A stretch of 64,000 bases of DNA from Niastella soli (GTDB taxonomy: Bacteria; Bacteroidota; Bacteroidia; Chitinophagales; Chitinophagaceae), in NCBI RefSeq assembly GCF_017742245.1, contig NZ_JAGHKO010000001.1, forward strand, positions 587,061-651,060. The letters are read 5' to 3'. The position numbers and the translations under genes are program-made. Each line of letters begins with the position of its first letter. Position 1 is the stretch's first letter. The notes under the pieces are model-generated. The model worked only from the letters and a program-made list of their open reading frames with translations, was not told the origin of the DNA and searched no databases. This document shows positions 9,385 to 17,882 of the stretch, piece after piece.

Positions 9385-10290
9385 TTGAAGCAAACAGGCG
9401 ATCCGGGAAACAAGAAATCGACAGGCTGGTTATGGTTTATAATTGGAATAGGATTTTCAATGTTATGGCCTTCCGCAGCGGTAGCTACCAAATTTGGTTT
9501 GCAGGTTGCACAACCTTTTGTGATCTGTGTTACCCGCTTTTTTATTGCCGGATCGTTAATGCTGCTTATTTCTCATGGCATTTTACGCAAACGTCTTCCG
9601 CAAAAACAGGAATGGAAACAACTGGCCATCTATGGCTTACTGAATAATGCACTCTACCTGGGCATTTATGTACTGGCCATGCAACATGTATCTGCCGGAT
9701 TAGGTTCCCTGGCCATTGCCACCAACCCGGTGCTTATCAGCCTGATGTCTACAATGATCTTTGGGCAACGCTTACGACTGGTTACCGTCACCAGCCTGGT
9801 GTTGTGCATGTGCGGGGTAGCACTGGCTGCCTGGCCTTTGTTTGAACACAGCTTTGCCACACCCGGTGGCATTAGTTTGTTAATGCTTAGCATGCTCATT
9901 TACTCAACCGGTGTTATTTACTTCTCCAAACAAAAATGGGGCAACCTGCACATACTTACCATCAATGGCTGGCAAACCCTGATGGGTGGATTGTTTCTAT
10001 TACCAGTAGCCATTGCCACGTATGACAAAACAAAAAATATATGGGGTTATAACATGATGGCGCCCGTGCTTTGGCTGGCCATTCCGGTATCTATCATTGG
10101 CGTTCAACTCTGGTTGTACCTGCTGAGAGACAATGCGGTAAAAGCCTCCTTCTGGTTATTCCTTTGCCCGGTGTTCGGGTTTGTTATTGCCAGTGTTATG
10201 GTGCAGGAACCCATTGGCATTTTTACCGTTGCCGGTATGTTGTTGACGTTGGCCGGATTATATCTTGTTCAGCGGTATAAATCAGAATAA
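9385..10290 (+). CDS. EamA-family (DMT superfamily) membrane transporter
   Basis: This 301-residue inner-membrane protein has about ten hydrophobic segments in two EamA repeats (about 15-150 and 160-297), the usual drug/metabolite transporter architecture. Substrates differ widely in this family (amino acids, metabolites, drugs), and nothing here fixes the substrate. No ATG lies upstream in frame; the first possible start is TTG at 9385, shortly after the -7 box, with an in-frame ATG only at 9460 inside the first membrane helix. TTG is therefore the likely start. The gene seems monocistronic. Confidence 0.85.
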   Translation: MKQTGDPGNKKSTGWLWFIIGIGFSMLWPSAAVATKFGLQVAQPFVICVTRFFIAGSLMLLISHGILRKRLPQKQEWKQLAIYGLLNNALYLGIYVLAMQHVSAGLGSLAIATNPVLISLMSTMIFGQRLRLVTVTSLVLCMCGVALAAWPLFEHSFATPGGISLLMLSMLIYSTGVIYFSKQKWGNLHILTINGWQTLMGGLFLLPVAIATYDKTKNIWGYNMMAPVLWLAIPVSIIGVQLWLYLLRDNAVKASFWLFLCPVFGFVIASVMVQEPIGIFTVAGMLLTLAGLYLVQRYKSE

Positions 10291-10315
10291 CTAACAATTG
10301 TTTTGCTAAAGGGCA

Positions 10316-10414
10316 TTTTGCAAAATTCTTTCCTCTTTGCGTAAATGGTGTTTCCAATTGCGTAAGCTCAAAAGGTCCATTAAGGAGAACTTTGCGCAAA
10401 TTTATTTGCGCAAA
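10316..10414 (+). promoter_or_regulatory. Cluster of TTTGCGCAAA-like palindromes upstream of the siderophore receptor
   Basis: Two perfect 10-bp palindromes TTTGCGCAAA sit at 10391-10400 and 10405-10414, the second ending 5 nt before the start codon. Related words lie upstream: TTTTGCAAAA at 10316, TTTGCGTAAA at 10336 and ATTGCGTAAG at 10357. The first three are spaced about two helical turns apart. This could be an operator for iron-responsive control. Part of the signal may simply be promoter -7 sequence, which also contains TTTGC. Confidence 0.45.
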
Positions 10415-10419
10415 ACATC

Positions 10420-12900
10420 ATGAAAGGAATTTACGCTCTGGCACTGTTATTATTTACTGCAATACATGTAATAGGTCAACAAGCCACTGTAAAAGGTATT
10501 GTGAAAAACGAAAAAGGCGACACCCTTACCTCCGCATCTGTTTTTATAAAAGGAAAAAAGATAGGAACAGTTACTACATCAACCGGACAATACGAATTAA
10601 TAAATCTGAATCCCGGCTCTTATACTTTACAGGTGTCATTAATTGGTTATGAACCTGCCATCCAAAAGGTGAGTCTGACAGCAGGCGAAACCCAAACCAT
10701 TGACTTTACCCTGAAAGCGACCCAATATGAATTGCAACAGGTGGAGATCACCGGCCGCCGCGAAACCGGATACAAGAACACCACTTCTTTCATAGGTTCC
10801 AAAACCGCTACACCATTGAAAGACCTGCCTCAATCGGTAAGTTATGTTACCAAGGAAGTGATGCAGGACCAGGCTGCCGCACGCGTTGGCGATGTAGTAA
10901 AGAATTTTAGCGGTGTAAATCAGTTTACCGCCAATAACGACATTGCCATCAGAGGCTTCCGGGTTTCATCCAGCAATGCCACCATGCTGGTAAACGGGTT
11001 AAGGGCCAACTCTTCGTTCTGGAAACAACCACCAGCGAATTACCTCGAAAGAGTGGAAGTGATCAAAGGCCCCGTTTCCGCACTTTTTGGTAACGCCTCA
11101 CCCGGTGGTACTATTAACCGGGTAACAAAAAAACCGCTCGATCAAACCAGGAACTCAGTTTCTTTCATCACTGGCAGCTTCAACACATTCAGAGCACTGG
11201 CCGATGCAACCGGTCCCATGAACGACAGCAAAACACTGTTGTACCGCATGAACGTCGCATACGAGAATGCCCAGTCGTTCCGTGACCTGCAGTTTGAAAA
11301 GAATATTGTACTGGCGCCTTCTATCAGTTTCATCCCAACAGATAAAACCAGGCTGAACTTTGATCTCGTATACAATAAATCAAACAGCCGTATAGACCGT
11401 GGTCAATCCGTATTCACCAATGATCTGTATTCTACCCCTATATCACTTTCACTGAATGCAGTGAACGATCATTTAAATGAAGAACAATACAGCATCACCA
11501 CCTCCTTAACACACGACTTCACCAGCAATACATCTTTCAACATAGCTTTTATCAGGACCAGCTATTCTGAAGATCTGTTCGAACACCGCAGTTCTAACAC
11601 CTATGCTAGAGATATTTATGGCAAACCGGTATCGTTTTTAATTGAGCGTCAGGTTTTCGATAGAAAGTCAAGAGCGTTCAACGATAATATCTCCACCTAC
11701 TTTACTCACAAAATGAACACGGGTGCGCTGGAACATAAGATCGTGATAGGATATGACTATGCCCAGGACAAATTACCCATTGGCGCCGCCCAGTTAACAG
11801 CGTCCGGCTATCTTAAAAAAGACGGTACTACAGCCGCTTACAGCTCAAAAGACTCCGCCAATTTTGTAACCTATAAATACAAAACACAAATTAATGGGGT
11901 TGATACTACGTTAAATCTGATGAAACCCAATGTACCAACGTACGACCTCGTAAAGAATGAGCATAACATAGAAGACGCTTCCAAATATGTTTATGCCCCA
12001 GCCTCCAATGAATCTACCATTCCTCACTATAATTATCTGAACGGCGCTTATATTCAGGACCAGGTTACCCTGGGCAAATTACAGGTGTTGTTGGGTTTGC
12101 GCTATGAATGGTACACTGATAAAAAGAATTATACAAAAGCCAACGAGAGCAAGGTCAACCAAACCGCTTTATTACCTCGTTTCGGAGCAGTATATGCAAT
12201 AACGCCCAACATCAATGCCTATGCTATGTACACGCAAGGTTACAATCCGCAGCCTACATCAGCTTTTTCTCCCACTTCTGGCGGCCCCTTTGATCCCTTG
12301 AAGAGCAACATGGTGGAAGCTGGTTTTAAATCAGAATGGTTCCACAATCGTTTATCAATAACTACTTCTGTATACAAGATCGAACAGTTGAACGGCCTGT
12401 ATGCAGCACCCGCTCCTGCACCTGTTGACAGCATGATCCAAATTGGAAAAGAAACCTCAAAGGGTTTTGAATTTGAAATGGTAGGACAATTGACCGCCAA
12501 CTGGAATGTAGTGTTGAACTATGCTTATAACGAGGCCCAATTAACAGCCGCCGGTGGTGCTGATAAAGATTTTGTAAATCAGCAAAAACCCAATGCGCCT
12601 AAAAACCAGGGTAACATCTGGACAAAATACTCTTTTAAGGACCGCGCATTAAAAGGATTCGGAATTGGCGTAGGCGCCAACTTCGTAACAAAACGCTACC
12701 TGTCGCTGAACCAGGCCCAAACTATTCCTGGTTACGAATTATTGAACGCAGCCCTCTATTATAAAATCGATAAATTCCAGATCCAGTTCAACCTGAACAA
12801 TGTTCTGGATAAAACGTATTGGGTAGGGGGTTACGACTATGTACGATTGTTCCCAGGCGCCCCCCGCAACTGGCTGGCAACCGTAGCTTATACGTTTTAA
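10420..12900 (+). CDS. TonB-dependent siderophore receptor
   Basis: This outer-membrane receptor imports ferric siderophore using TonB-ExbBD energy. The 826-residue product has a signal peptide (1-19), a carboxypeptidase-regulatory-like beta domain (about 22-105, ATVKGIVKNEKGDTL), a plug domain (about 125-230, with LKDLPQSVSYVT, IRGF and a V-I-K-G-P segment typical of siderophore receptors) and a 22-strand barrel ending in an aromatic residue (VAYTF). The N-terminal extra domain is common in Bacteroidota receptors. A PepSY membrane protein follows after 300 bp, as often seen in iron uptake loci. Palindromic sites lie just upstream. The siderophore is unknown. Confidence 0.92.
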   Translation: MKGIYALALLLFTAIHVIGQQATVKGIVKNEKGDTLTSASVFIKGKKIGTVTTSTGQYELINLNPGSYTLQVSLIGYEPAIQKVSLTAGETQTIDFTLKATQYELQQVEITGRRETGYKNTTSFIGSKTATPLKDLPQSVSYVTKEVMQDQAAARVGDVVKNFSGVNQFTANNDIAIRGFRVSSSNATMLVNGLRANSSFWKQPPANYLERVEVIKGPVSALFGNASPGGTINRVTKKPLDQTRNSVSFITGSFNTFRALADATGPMNDSKTLLYRMNVAYENAQSFRDLQFEKNIVLAPSISFIPTDKTRLNFDLVYNKSNSRIDRGQSVFTNDLYSTPISLSLNAVNDHLNEEQYSITTSLTHDFTSNTSFNIAFIRTSYSEDLFEHRSSNTYARDIYGKPVSFLIERQVFDRKSRAFNDNISTYFTHKMNTGALEHKIVIGYDYAQDKLPIGAAQLTASGYLKKDGTTAAYSSKDSANFVTYKYKTQINGVDTTLNLMKPNVPTYDLVKNEHNIEDASKYVYAPASNESTIPHYNYLNGAYIQDQVTLGKLQVLLGLRYEWYTDKKNYTKANESKVNQTALLPRFGAVYAITPNINAYAMYTQGYNPQPTSAFSPTSGGPFDPLKSNMVEAGFKSEWFHNRLSITTSVYKIEQLNGLYAAPAPAPVDSMIQIGKETSKGFEFEMVGQLTANWNVVLNYAYNEAQLTAAGGADKDFVNQQKPNAPKNQGNIWTKYSFKDRALKGFGIGVGANFVTKRYLSLNQAQTIPGYELLNAALYYKIDKFQIQFNLNNVLDKTYWVGGYDYVRLFPGAPRNWLATVAYTF

Positions 12901-13202
12901 GGTCTAATAACCGTTAAGTCAATGACTTAAGTGGAAATTTTAGCACCTTTATCCAATAAGCAAAAAAGTTCTTTACATGAGTGTACACAGTTAGTGCTAT
13001 CTAAAGGTTTTACTTATACCGGTCAGACAGTATCCGGATTTCTTTGCTGTTTACGGTTTTTAATGGAACTTCTGTATAGCAAAATAGCAAGTCTTTATCT
13101 GTTTGTATCTCTAGCTACATACATACAACCAGATTAAGGCTCTGATTAGTGGAAGTCTCGTTAATTCGGGACTTCCTTTTTATATTTATACAATATCAAG
13201 TA
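12901..13202 (+). other. Gap between receptor and PepSY gene
   Basis: A small hairpin (TTAAGTC/GACTTAA, 12914-12930) lies just after the receptor gene and a strong terminator lies at 13151-13181. The 200 bp between show no convincing gene. They could be a long 3' untranslated region or hold a small RNA ending at the terminator. Confidence 0.5.
13151..13181 (+). terminator. Terminator just upstream of the PepSY gene
   Basis: GGAAGTCTCG pairs with CGGGACTTCC (10 bp, one wobble) around TTAATT, followed by TTTTT. It overlaps the 5' extension of the next reading frame and so rules out the start at 13149. Confidence 0.8.
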
Positions 13203-14360
13203 ATGACATTAAAACAGATTTTTGGGAAGCTGCATTTATGGTTGGGACTGGCATCGGGGCTCGTAGTATTGATCGTTGCAGGCACGGGCACATTGCTGGT
13301 ATTTGAAGACGAGCTGGATGAATGGGCCAATAAAGACTTCTATACTGTTGCTGTACCACAAAATACACAACGGGTATCAGTAGACAGTATGTACCATGCC
13401 GCAAAAGCATACGACTCATCTGTCAAGATCACCCGTATTTACCTGGAAAGCAAAGCTCCTGAGCAAACTGCTATCTTCTATGCCAAAAAGAAAAAAACGC
13501 ATACCTGGCACATTGCTGTAAATCCTTATACCGGAAAAGTGATCAGGGCAAGAGAGTTTGATAAACGCTTTTTTGGCGTGGTGCTTAACCTGCATCGCCA
13601 TTTGTGTATGGATGAAGTAGGCAAAACCATCACCCACGCCTCCTGTCTCATTTTTGTGCTCATGATCATTACCGGTCTTGTATTATGGTGGCCCAAACGC
13701 TGGAAAATGCTGAAACAACGCACCCGTATTGCCTGGTCATCAAAATGGAAACGACTGAATTGGGACCTGCATGCAGTAACTGGTTTCTACGTACATATCA
13801 TTTTGCTTTTTATTTCATTAACAGGTTTGGTGTTTGCTTACCCCTGGTTTAGTAATCTCGTTTACCAATTGGCCGATGGCAAACCTGCACCTAAAAAAGA
13901 AGCGCCCGCCAACACCACCAAAGCCCCCATTAAGGCCGGTTTTTATGAATCGTTGTACGAACAGGCAAATGAAAAACTGCCTTATAAAGGGCGCCTTACA
14001 ATATTGCTCCCTGAAAAAGACAGCCTGGCTATAACGGTAAACAAAATGAACCGCGAAGCGTCTGTAGATAACGTGACAGATGTGCTTTATTTTGAAAAAG
14101 GCACAGGCAAGCTGTTAAAAGAATCCCTGTTCAAAAATTCCTCAACCGGCAATAAGATCCGCCGGATGAATTTACCCATTCATACTGGTAAACTGTTTGG
14201 ATGGCCTACTCAGCTATTGGCCCTGATTGCGGCAATAGTAGCCTTCTCACTGCCGATAACCGGTTTTTTAATTTACCTGGGGAGAAAAAAGAAAAAAGTA
14301 AAACCTGCTATAGATCCAATACGCATAGGGTCTAAAAAAGAAGAGAACGCAGTAGTTTAA
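13203..14360 (+). CDS. PepSY-associated TM helix protein, iron-uptake type
   Basis: This is a 385-residue inner-membrane protein of the PepSY/PiuB-like family, often found beside siderophore receptors and thought to act as a ferric-siderophore reductase or accessory. It has a first membrane helix at about 10-35 (LHLWLGLASGLVV), a PepSY-like periplasmic part with LNLHRHL, helices around ITHASCLIFVLMIITGLVLWW and LHAVTGFYVHIILLFISLTGL, and a last helix followed by a Lys-rich tail. Paired His residues could bind heme. The start at 13203 is chosen because an earlier GTG lies inside a terminator. Confidence 0.87.
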   Translation: MTLKQIFGKLHLWLGLASGLVVLIVAGTGTLLVFEDELDEWANKDFYTVAVPQNTQRVSVDSMYHAAKAYDSSVKITRIYLESKAPEQTAIFYAKKKKTHTWHIAVNPYTGKVIRAREFDKRFFGVVLNLHRHLCMDEVGKTITHASCLIFVLMIITGLVLWWPKRWKMLKQRTRIAWSSKWKRLNWDLHAVTGFYVHIILLFISLTGLVFAYPWFSNLVYQLADGKPAPKKEAPANTTKAPIKAGFYESLYEQANEKLPYKGRLTILLPEKDSLAITVNKMNREASVDNVTDVLYFEKGTGKLLKESLFKNSSTGNKIRRMNLPIHTGKLFGWPTQLLALIAAIVAFSLPITGFLIYLGRKKKKVKPAIDPIRIGSKKEENAVV

Positions 14361-14382
14361 ACTGAAAGTATAATCACTATAC

Positions 14383-14414
14383 CAGGCCCCGACTATTTCG
14401 TTGGGGCCTTTTTA
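14383..14414. terminator. Terminator after the PepSY gene
   Basis: AGGCCCCGAC pairs with GTTGGGGCCT (one wobble) around a 6-nt loop, then a T run. It may also serve the converging acyltransferase gene. Confidence 0.8.
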
Positions 14415-14416
14415 TT

Positions 14417-15559
14417 TTACCTGTATTTGGAGCGGAGGCGTAAAAACGGTTGTTCTATATATTTATAAGAAAGGACCGCAATGATTATTACTGTTGAAAT
14501 ACCAATAACAAATAAAGATAAATGAGGAATAAACCCAGAAACCGGGAAGCCCCATTTACGATTCACCCCCAGAACGCCTATTAAAACCATCGGGTGATAC
14601 ATATACACCCCATAACTGATTTTGCCAACATACCTGAGTACACGGCTTGTTAAACCCCTGAATGGACTGCCGCGCCAGATTACATTACTTACAATAATTG
14701 TATAGGAGCAAGCCAGCAGCATACTACTACAAATAATATCCTTATGCCAATAGGTAAAAAGGAACGCACCCATACAGGCAGCAACAAGCGATGCAGGATG
14801 ACAAACATACTTCTTCACCCCTTCCCTATTCAAAAAGCAATAAGCCAGCAACCCGCCCAATGCAAAATAGCCGGTCTTTGACCAATAGAAAAAGGCGTTT
14901 ATCATACTTGCCATCCTGATCCATTTGCTTGAAACCAGCAATAGTTTATGTGTATATAAATAGAAGTATACAAATTCGCTTATAAACATCAGAACAATCA
15001 GGGCGATCATAATGGGCGCCAGTCTTTTCCTGATGAATTTAATCAGCCAGGGCCATCCCCAATAAAACTGCTCTTCTACACCAATGCTCCACGTATGGGC
15101 GGTAATAGCACTTACCGGATAATATTTCAAATAGGTAATATGAGGTAATATCAATGCAAAGAATAGGGTCCGTCCCCAATACTGTTGCTTTATGACGGGA
15201 TTGTCATTTGTTGGATCAAAAAAATCAGTGCACCAAACCATTACTACGTGACTTAATAAAATAACTATAAAATATACCGGCCAGATCCGGAGTATACGTC
15301 GCACATAAAAATGGGGGGCTGAAATGTTCCCTTGCACCGATTGCTCGAACAATAATAAATAAGTGATCAAAAAACCGCTTACTATAAAAAACAGATCAAG
15401 ACCGGCCATACCCCACCCCTCGAATATCAGGCTTGTATAACGGTCCCCAATGCCATACATGTCTTTGTAGGTGGTAAAATGCTTAAACAAAACCATTAAA
15501 CAGGCTATCCCACGTAACTCGTCCAGTCCGGCAAAGTATTTTTTATAGCGGTTATCCAT
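14417..15559 (-). CDS. Acyltransferase-3 family membrane protein (OafA/YrhL-like)
   Basis: This 380-residue integral membrane enzyme has about ten helices. It begins with the family signature GLDELRGIACLMVLFKHF (family form: LdglRGlA...vv..H), with the conserved Arg and His, followed by GWGMAGLDLFFIVSGFLI. Members transfer acyl groups from acyl-CoA to sugars of O-antigen, exopolysaccharide or other envelope glycans. The acceptor is unknown. The reading frame stays open to 15664, but the ATG at 15559 (MDNRYKKYF) directly precedes the conserved domain. It diverges from the HEAGH-motif gene. Confidence 0.88.
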   Translation of the reverse strand: MDNRYKKYFAGLDELRGIACLMVLFKHFTTYKDMYGIGDRYTSLIFEGWGMAGLDLFFIVSGFLITYLLLFEQSVQGNISAPHFYVRRILRIWPVYFIVILLSHVVMVWCTDFFDPTNDNPVIKQQYWGRTLFFALILPHITYLKYYPVSAITAHTWSIGVEEQFYWGWPWLIKFIRKRLAPIMIALIVLMFISEFVYFYLYTHKLLLVSSKWIRMASMINAFFYWSKTGYFALGGLLAYCFLNREGVKKYVCHPASLVAACMGAFLFTYWHKDIICSSMLLACSYTIIVSNVIWRGSPFRGLTSRVLRYVGKISYGVYMYHPMVLIGVLGVNRKWGFPVSGFIPHLSLFVIGISTVIIIAVLSYKYIEQPFLRLRSKYR

Positions 15560-15690
15560 TAAACAATAGTAATCGTTTTTCAACTGTATCGTTTGAACGA
15601 AGTTACTGTTTTGCCATAAAAAAAGACCGGCGGGGCCATTTGTCGAAATAATCGTACATTCCACGTTTGGACACTTAATAACAGCTCTTA

Positions 15691-16206
15691 ATGAAGGAAA
15701 ACAATTCCCCTGAAATTGATTTATTAGAACAAAGTGTTGAGTTTTTAAACAATATTGGAATTGAAACCTCCTATAGAAAGATCGGTAATAAGAGTTTCTT
15801 ACCCGGTCTTTTGATCAATAAAGGAACAATCATCATCGACAAAGATGCATTGGAGCATCCGGGTGATATTTTGCATGAAGCCGGTCACATTGCCATTGTA
15901 CCAGCTTTTGAGCGGCAGGGGTTATCAGAAAAAGGAATTATCAAAAGAAAGAACCGGGAAAGTGAAGAGATCATGGCTATTGCCTGGTCCTATGCAGCCT
16001 GCATATATTTATCAATCGATCCTTTCTTTGTTTTTCATGAACAAGGTTATCGCGGTGGACGTGATTTCATAACAGATAGCTGCCGCGATAAAAATTATAT
16101 TGGTCTTTCGATGCTGGAAAACATAGGAATGACTGTTAATATGAAAAAAGCCATGCGTTTAAACCTCACGCCTTACCCTCACATGATCAAATGGCTGCGT
16201 TCATAA
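15691..16206 (+). CDS. Unrecognised protein with a HEAGH zinc-peptidase motif
   Basis: I do not recognise the family of this 171-residue soluble protein. It has HEAGH at 62-66, preceded by a hydrophobic stretch (LINKGTIIIDKDALEHPGDIL), which is the layout of a metallopeptidase active-site helix. Glu residues at 90, 92 and 93 (RESEEIMAIAW) could supply the third zinc ligand, as in gluzincin/ImmA-IrrE-type enzymes. No signal peptide is seen, so it is probably cytoplasmic. Its 3' end overlaps the convergent desaturase gene by 20 bp. Zinc binding is inferred from the motif; the substrate is unknown. Confidence 0.75.
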   Translation: MKENNSPEIDLLEQSVEFLNNIGIETSYRKIGNKSFLPGLLINKGTIIIDKDALEHPGDILHEAGHIAIVPAFERQGLSEKGIIKRKNRESEEIMAIAWSYAACIYLSIDPFFVFHEQGYRGGRDFITDSCRDKNYIGLSMLENIGMTVNMKKAMRLNLTPYPHMIKWLRS

Positions 16207-17278
16207 CAGGTTTCCTCCCCAATGATTTAATAAATCGGAAATGGGATTGAATCGCAAGATTTAATGTGGGAATACAATTGTATGGAACATTAAATTCTTC
16301 ACACTTTCCTTTTACAATTTTACTCAGTGCAGGATAATGAATATGACTGATCCGGGGAAACAGGTGATGTTCTATCTGGTAATTCAATCCACCGGCAAAC
16401 CAGGAGACTAATTTACTATTGGGCGAAAAATTGGAAGTTGTCTTTAGCTGATGGATGGCCCACTCATTTTCAATTTGCGTTATTTCGTCTAGTGGCGCAA
16501 AAGTAAATTCGGTTTCTTCTACCACATGTGCCAGTTGAAATACTATGGCCAGGGTAAAACCCAAACCAACATGCAGGCTTATAAAAAATACCAGCCATTG
16601 TTGCCATCCTGTAAGATATATTGGTAATGCAATGTAAAAGAATAAATATAACAGCTTACTGATCCAGAAAACTACATGGTCCGATGTTTTCATTTTCTGC
16701 AGATCTGTATTATGCACTTTCTGTCTGAAATATTTTTCAAAGTCCTGGAATAAGATCCAGATCATAGAGCTGATGGCATATAACAAAGGAGTATATAAAT
16801 GTTGAATCCTGTGCATTGGCACCCATTGTTGTGAACTACACATTCTTATGAAAGGCGATTTTGCAATATCATCATCGATCCCGTCAACATTCGGGTAAGT
16901 GTGATGAATAATATTATGTTTATGCCGCCAGATAAAACTATTGCCGCCCAATGCATTTAAGGTTAGTCCCAAGGTGTTATTTACCCAGTTTTTTGAAGAA
17001 TAGCTCCCATGATTGGCATCATGCATAACATTAAAACCTATACAGGCAGATAAAAAACCCAACACCCCAGCCATTAAAACAATGGCTGCAACCGGGAGGG
17101 AAAAAGAACTCAGTGGAACGTATAATATAACAGCGGCAACAATCAGAATGATGGTTTTAGAATATAATCCCCAGGTCCCGGTCTTTTTTAAATTCTTTTC
17201 ATTGAAGTATTTGTCAGTAGCCATTTTCAATGACTGAAAGAAAACCGCATTCTTGTTATTGAAGATGACTTTTGACAT
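16187..17278 (-). CDS. Membrane fatty-acid desaturase (front-end type histidine boxes)
   Basis: This 363-residue di-iron membrane desaturase introduces a double bond into a fatty-acyl chain. The three His boxes are visible: HDANH at 86-90, HNIIHH at 121-126 and QIEHH at 301-305. A Gln in the third box is typical of front-end (delta-5/delta-6) desaturases, but the fused cytochrome b5 domain of eukaryotic versions is absent, so a separate electron donor is needed. Four or more membrane helices are present. It converges on the HEAGH gene with a 20-bp overlap. The exact regiospecificity cannot be read from sequence. Confidence 0.9.
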   Translation of the reverse strand: MSKVIFNNKNAVFFQSLKMATDKYFNEKNLKKTGTWGLYSKTIILIVAAVILYVPLSSFSLPVAAIVLMAGVLGFLSACIGFNVMHDANHGSYSSKNWVNNTLGLTLNALGGNSFIWRHKHNIIHHTYPNVDGIDDDIAKSPFIRMCSSQQWVPMHRIQHLYTPLLYAISSMIWILFQDFEKYFRQKVHNTDLQKMKTSDHVVFWISKLLYLFFYIALPIYLTGWQQWLVFFISLHVGLGFTLAIVFQLAHVVEETEFTFAPLDEITQIENEWAIHQLKTTSNFSPNSKLVSWFAGGLNYQIEHHLFPRISHIHYPALSKIVKGKCEEFNVPYNCIPTLNLAIQSHFRFIKSLGRKPVMNAAI

Positions 17279-17474
17279 ATGTTGGATTTTAGATGAGAAG
17301 GGTTAAATGTACCTTTTATTTCTGGCACCGGTGCGTCCGGGTATTTTTTATTTGTTATAAGTAGTAGTTTCCCCTGAGCAACAAGAGTTGGCAGCGCTGC
17401 GGTCTGGTGAACCCGTGATGGTGACGTCATATGCATGTGAACGTTAACAGTTTCTTAGCATTTGAGCAAAGTGG

Positions 17475-17509
17475 CAGGGATTGCCTCTGCTGCGCTCCGG
17501 CGATCCCTG
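17475..17509. repeat. 35-bp palindromic repeat, copy 1
   Basis: CAGGGATTGCC pairs with GGCGATCCCTG (one wobble) around a CG-rich loop. It is 33/35 identical to copy 2. Flanking sequence (GCGTGCCTTC followed by a T-rich run) is also shared, so the duplicated unit is about 116 bp. Confidence 0.8.
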
Positions 17510-17590
17510 GGCGGGACGGTGCTAAACAAATTAAGTACTGGTGCTGGCGTGCCTTCGCATTTTTATTTGTCCGAGCTGGCGCATGAATAC

Positions 17591-17625
17591 CAGGGATTGC
17601 CTCCGCTTCGCTCCGGCGATCCCTG
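17591..17625. repeat. 35-bp palindromic repeat, copy 2
   Basis: Second copy of the stem-loop, 116 bp from copy 1, with two differences in the loop region. Confidence 0.8.
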
Positions 17626-17721
17626 TAGGAGGGGTTTAAATGCAAAATACGTCCGGCACTGCGTGCCTTCTTTTTTATTTCTGCGCATTCGCCCGAGCAA
17701 GCTCGGTGAACGCTCCGAAAT

Positions 17722-17745
17722 AAAAAATCCCGCCGTTGGCGGGAT
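17722..17745 (-). terminator. Terminator of tRNA-Ser
   Basis: On the minus strand ATCCCGCC/GGCGGGAT (17727-17734 with 17738-17745) has a 3-nt loop and is followed by a T run. Confidence 0.85.
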
Positions 17746-17759
17746 GTATTATGCATTTG

Positions 17760-17846
17760 CGGAGACTGAGGGATTCGAACCCTCGATACGGTTTCCCGTA
17801 TACACACTTTCCAGGCGTGCTCCTTCAACCACTCGGACAAGTCTCC
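17760..17846 (-). tRNA. tRNA-Ser (anticodon GGA)
   Basis: On the minus strand the sequence begins GGAGACTTGTCCGAGTGG and folds as a class II tRNA with a long variable arm (ACGGGAAACCGT region), anticodon loop CTGGAAA (anticodon GGA, reading UCC/UCU) and T loop TTCGAAT. The acceptor ends GTCTCC plus discriminator G. CCA is not encoded. It is preceded by a -7 element (17863-17870) and followed by a strong terminator. Confidence 0.93.
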
Positions 17847-17862
17847 ATTTTTTAAGGGGCAG

Positions 17863-17870
17863 CAAAAATA
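17863..17870 (-). promoter_or_regulatory. -7 element of tRNA-Ser
   Basis: TATTTTTG on the minus strand lies 16 nt before the tRNA 5' end. A -33 box is not clear. Confidence 0.5.
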
Positions 17871-17882
17871 CATTTTCAAACA

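Larger units (their letters stand above)
17279..17759. other. Gene-free stretch between desaturase and tRNA-Ser
   Basis: It contains two 35-bp palindromic repeats, a CCGAGC/GCTCGG hairpin at 17693-17706 and the tRNA terminator. Longer reading frames here overlap the tRNA and the repeats and are not believable genes. Confidence 0.6.

Noticed and set aside
12931-13137. A 68-codon frame in the gap after the siderophore receptor.
   Set aside because: It has a GTG start, no recognisable domain, unusual composition and ends near an independent terminator; it looks like chance.
13149-13202. A longer N-terminus for the PepSY protein.
   Set aside because: The extra codons lie inside a terminator hairpin and T run, so the ATG at 13203 is used.
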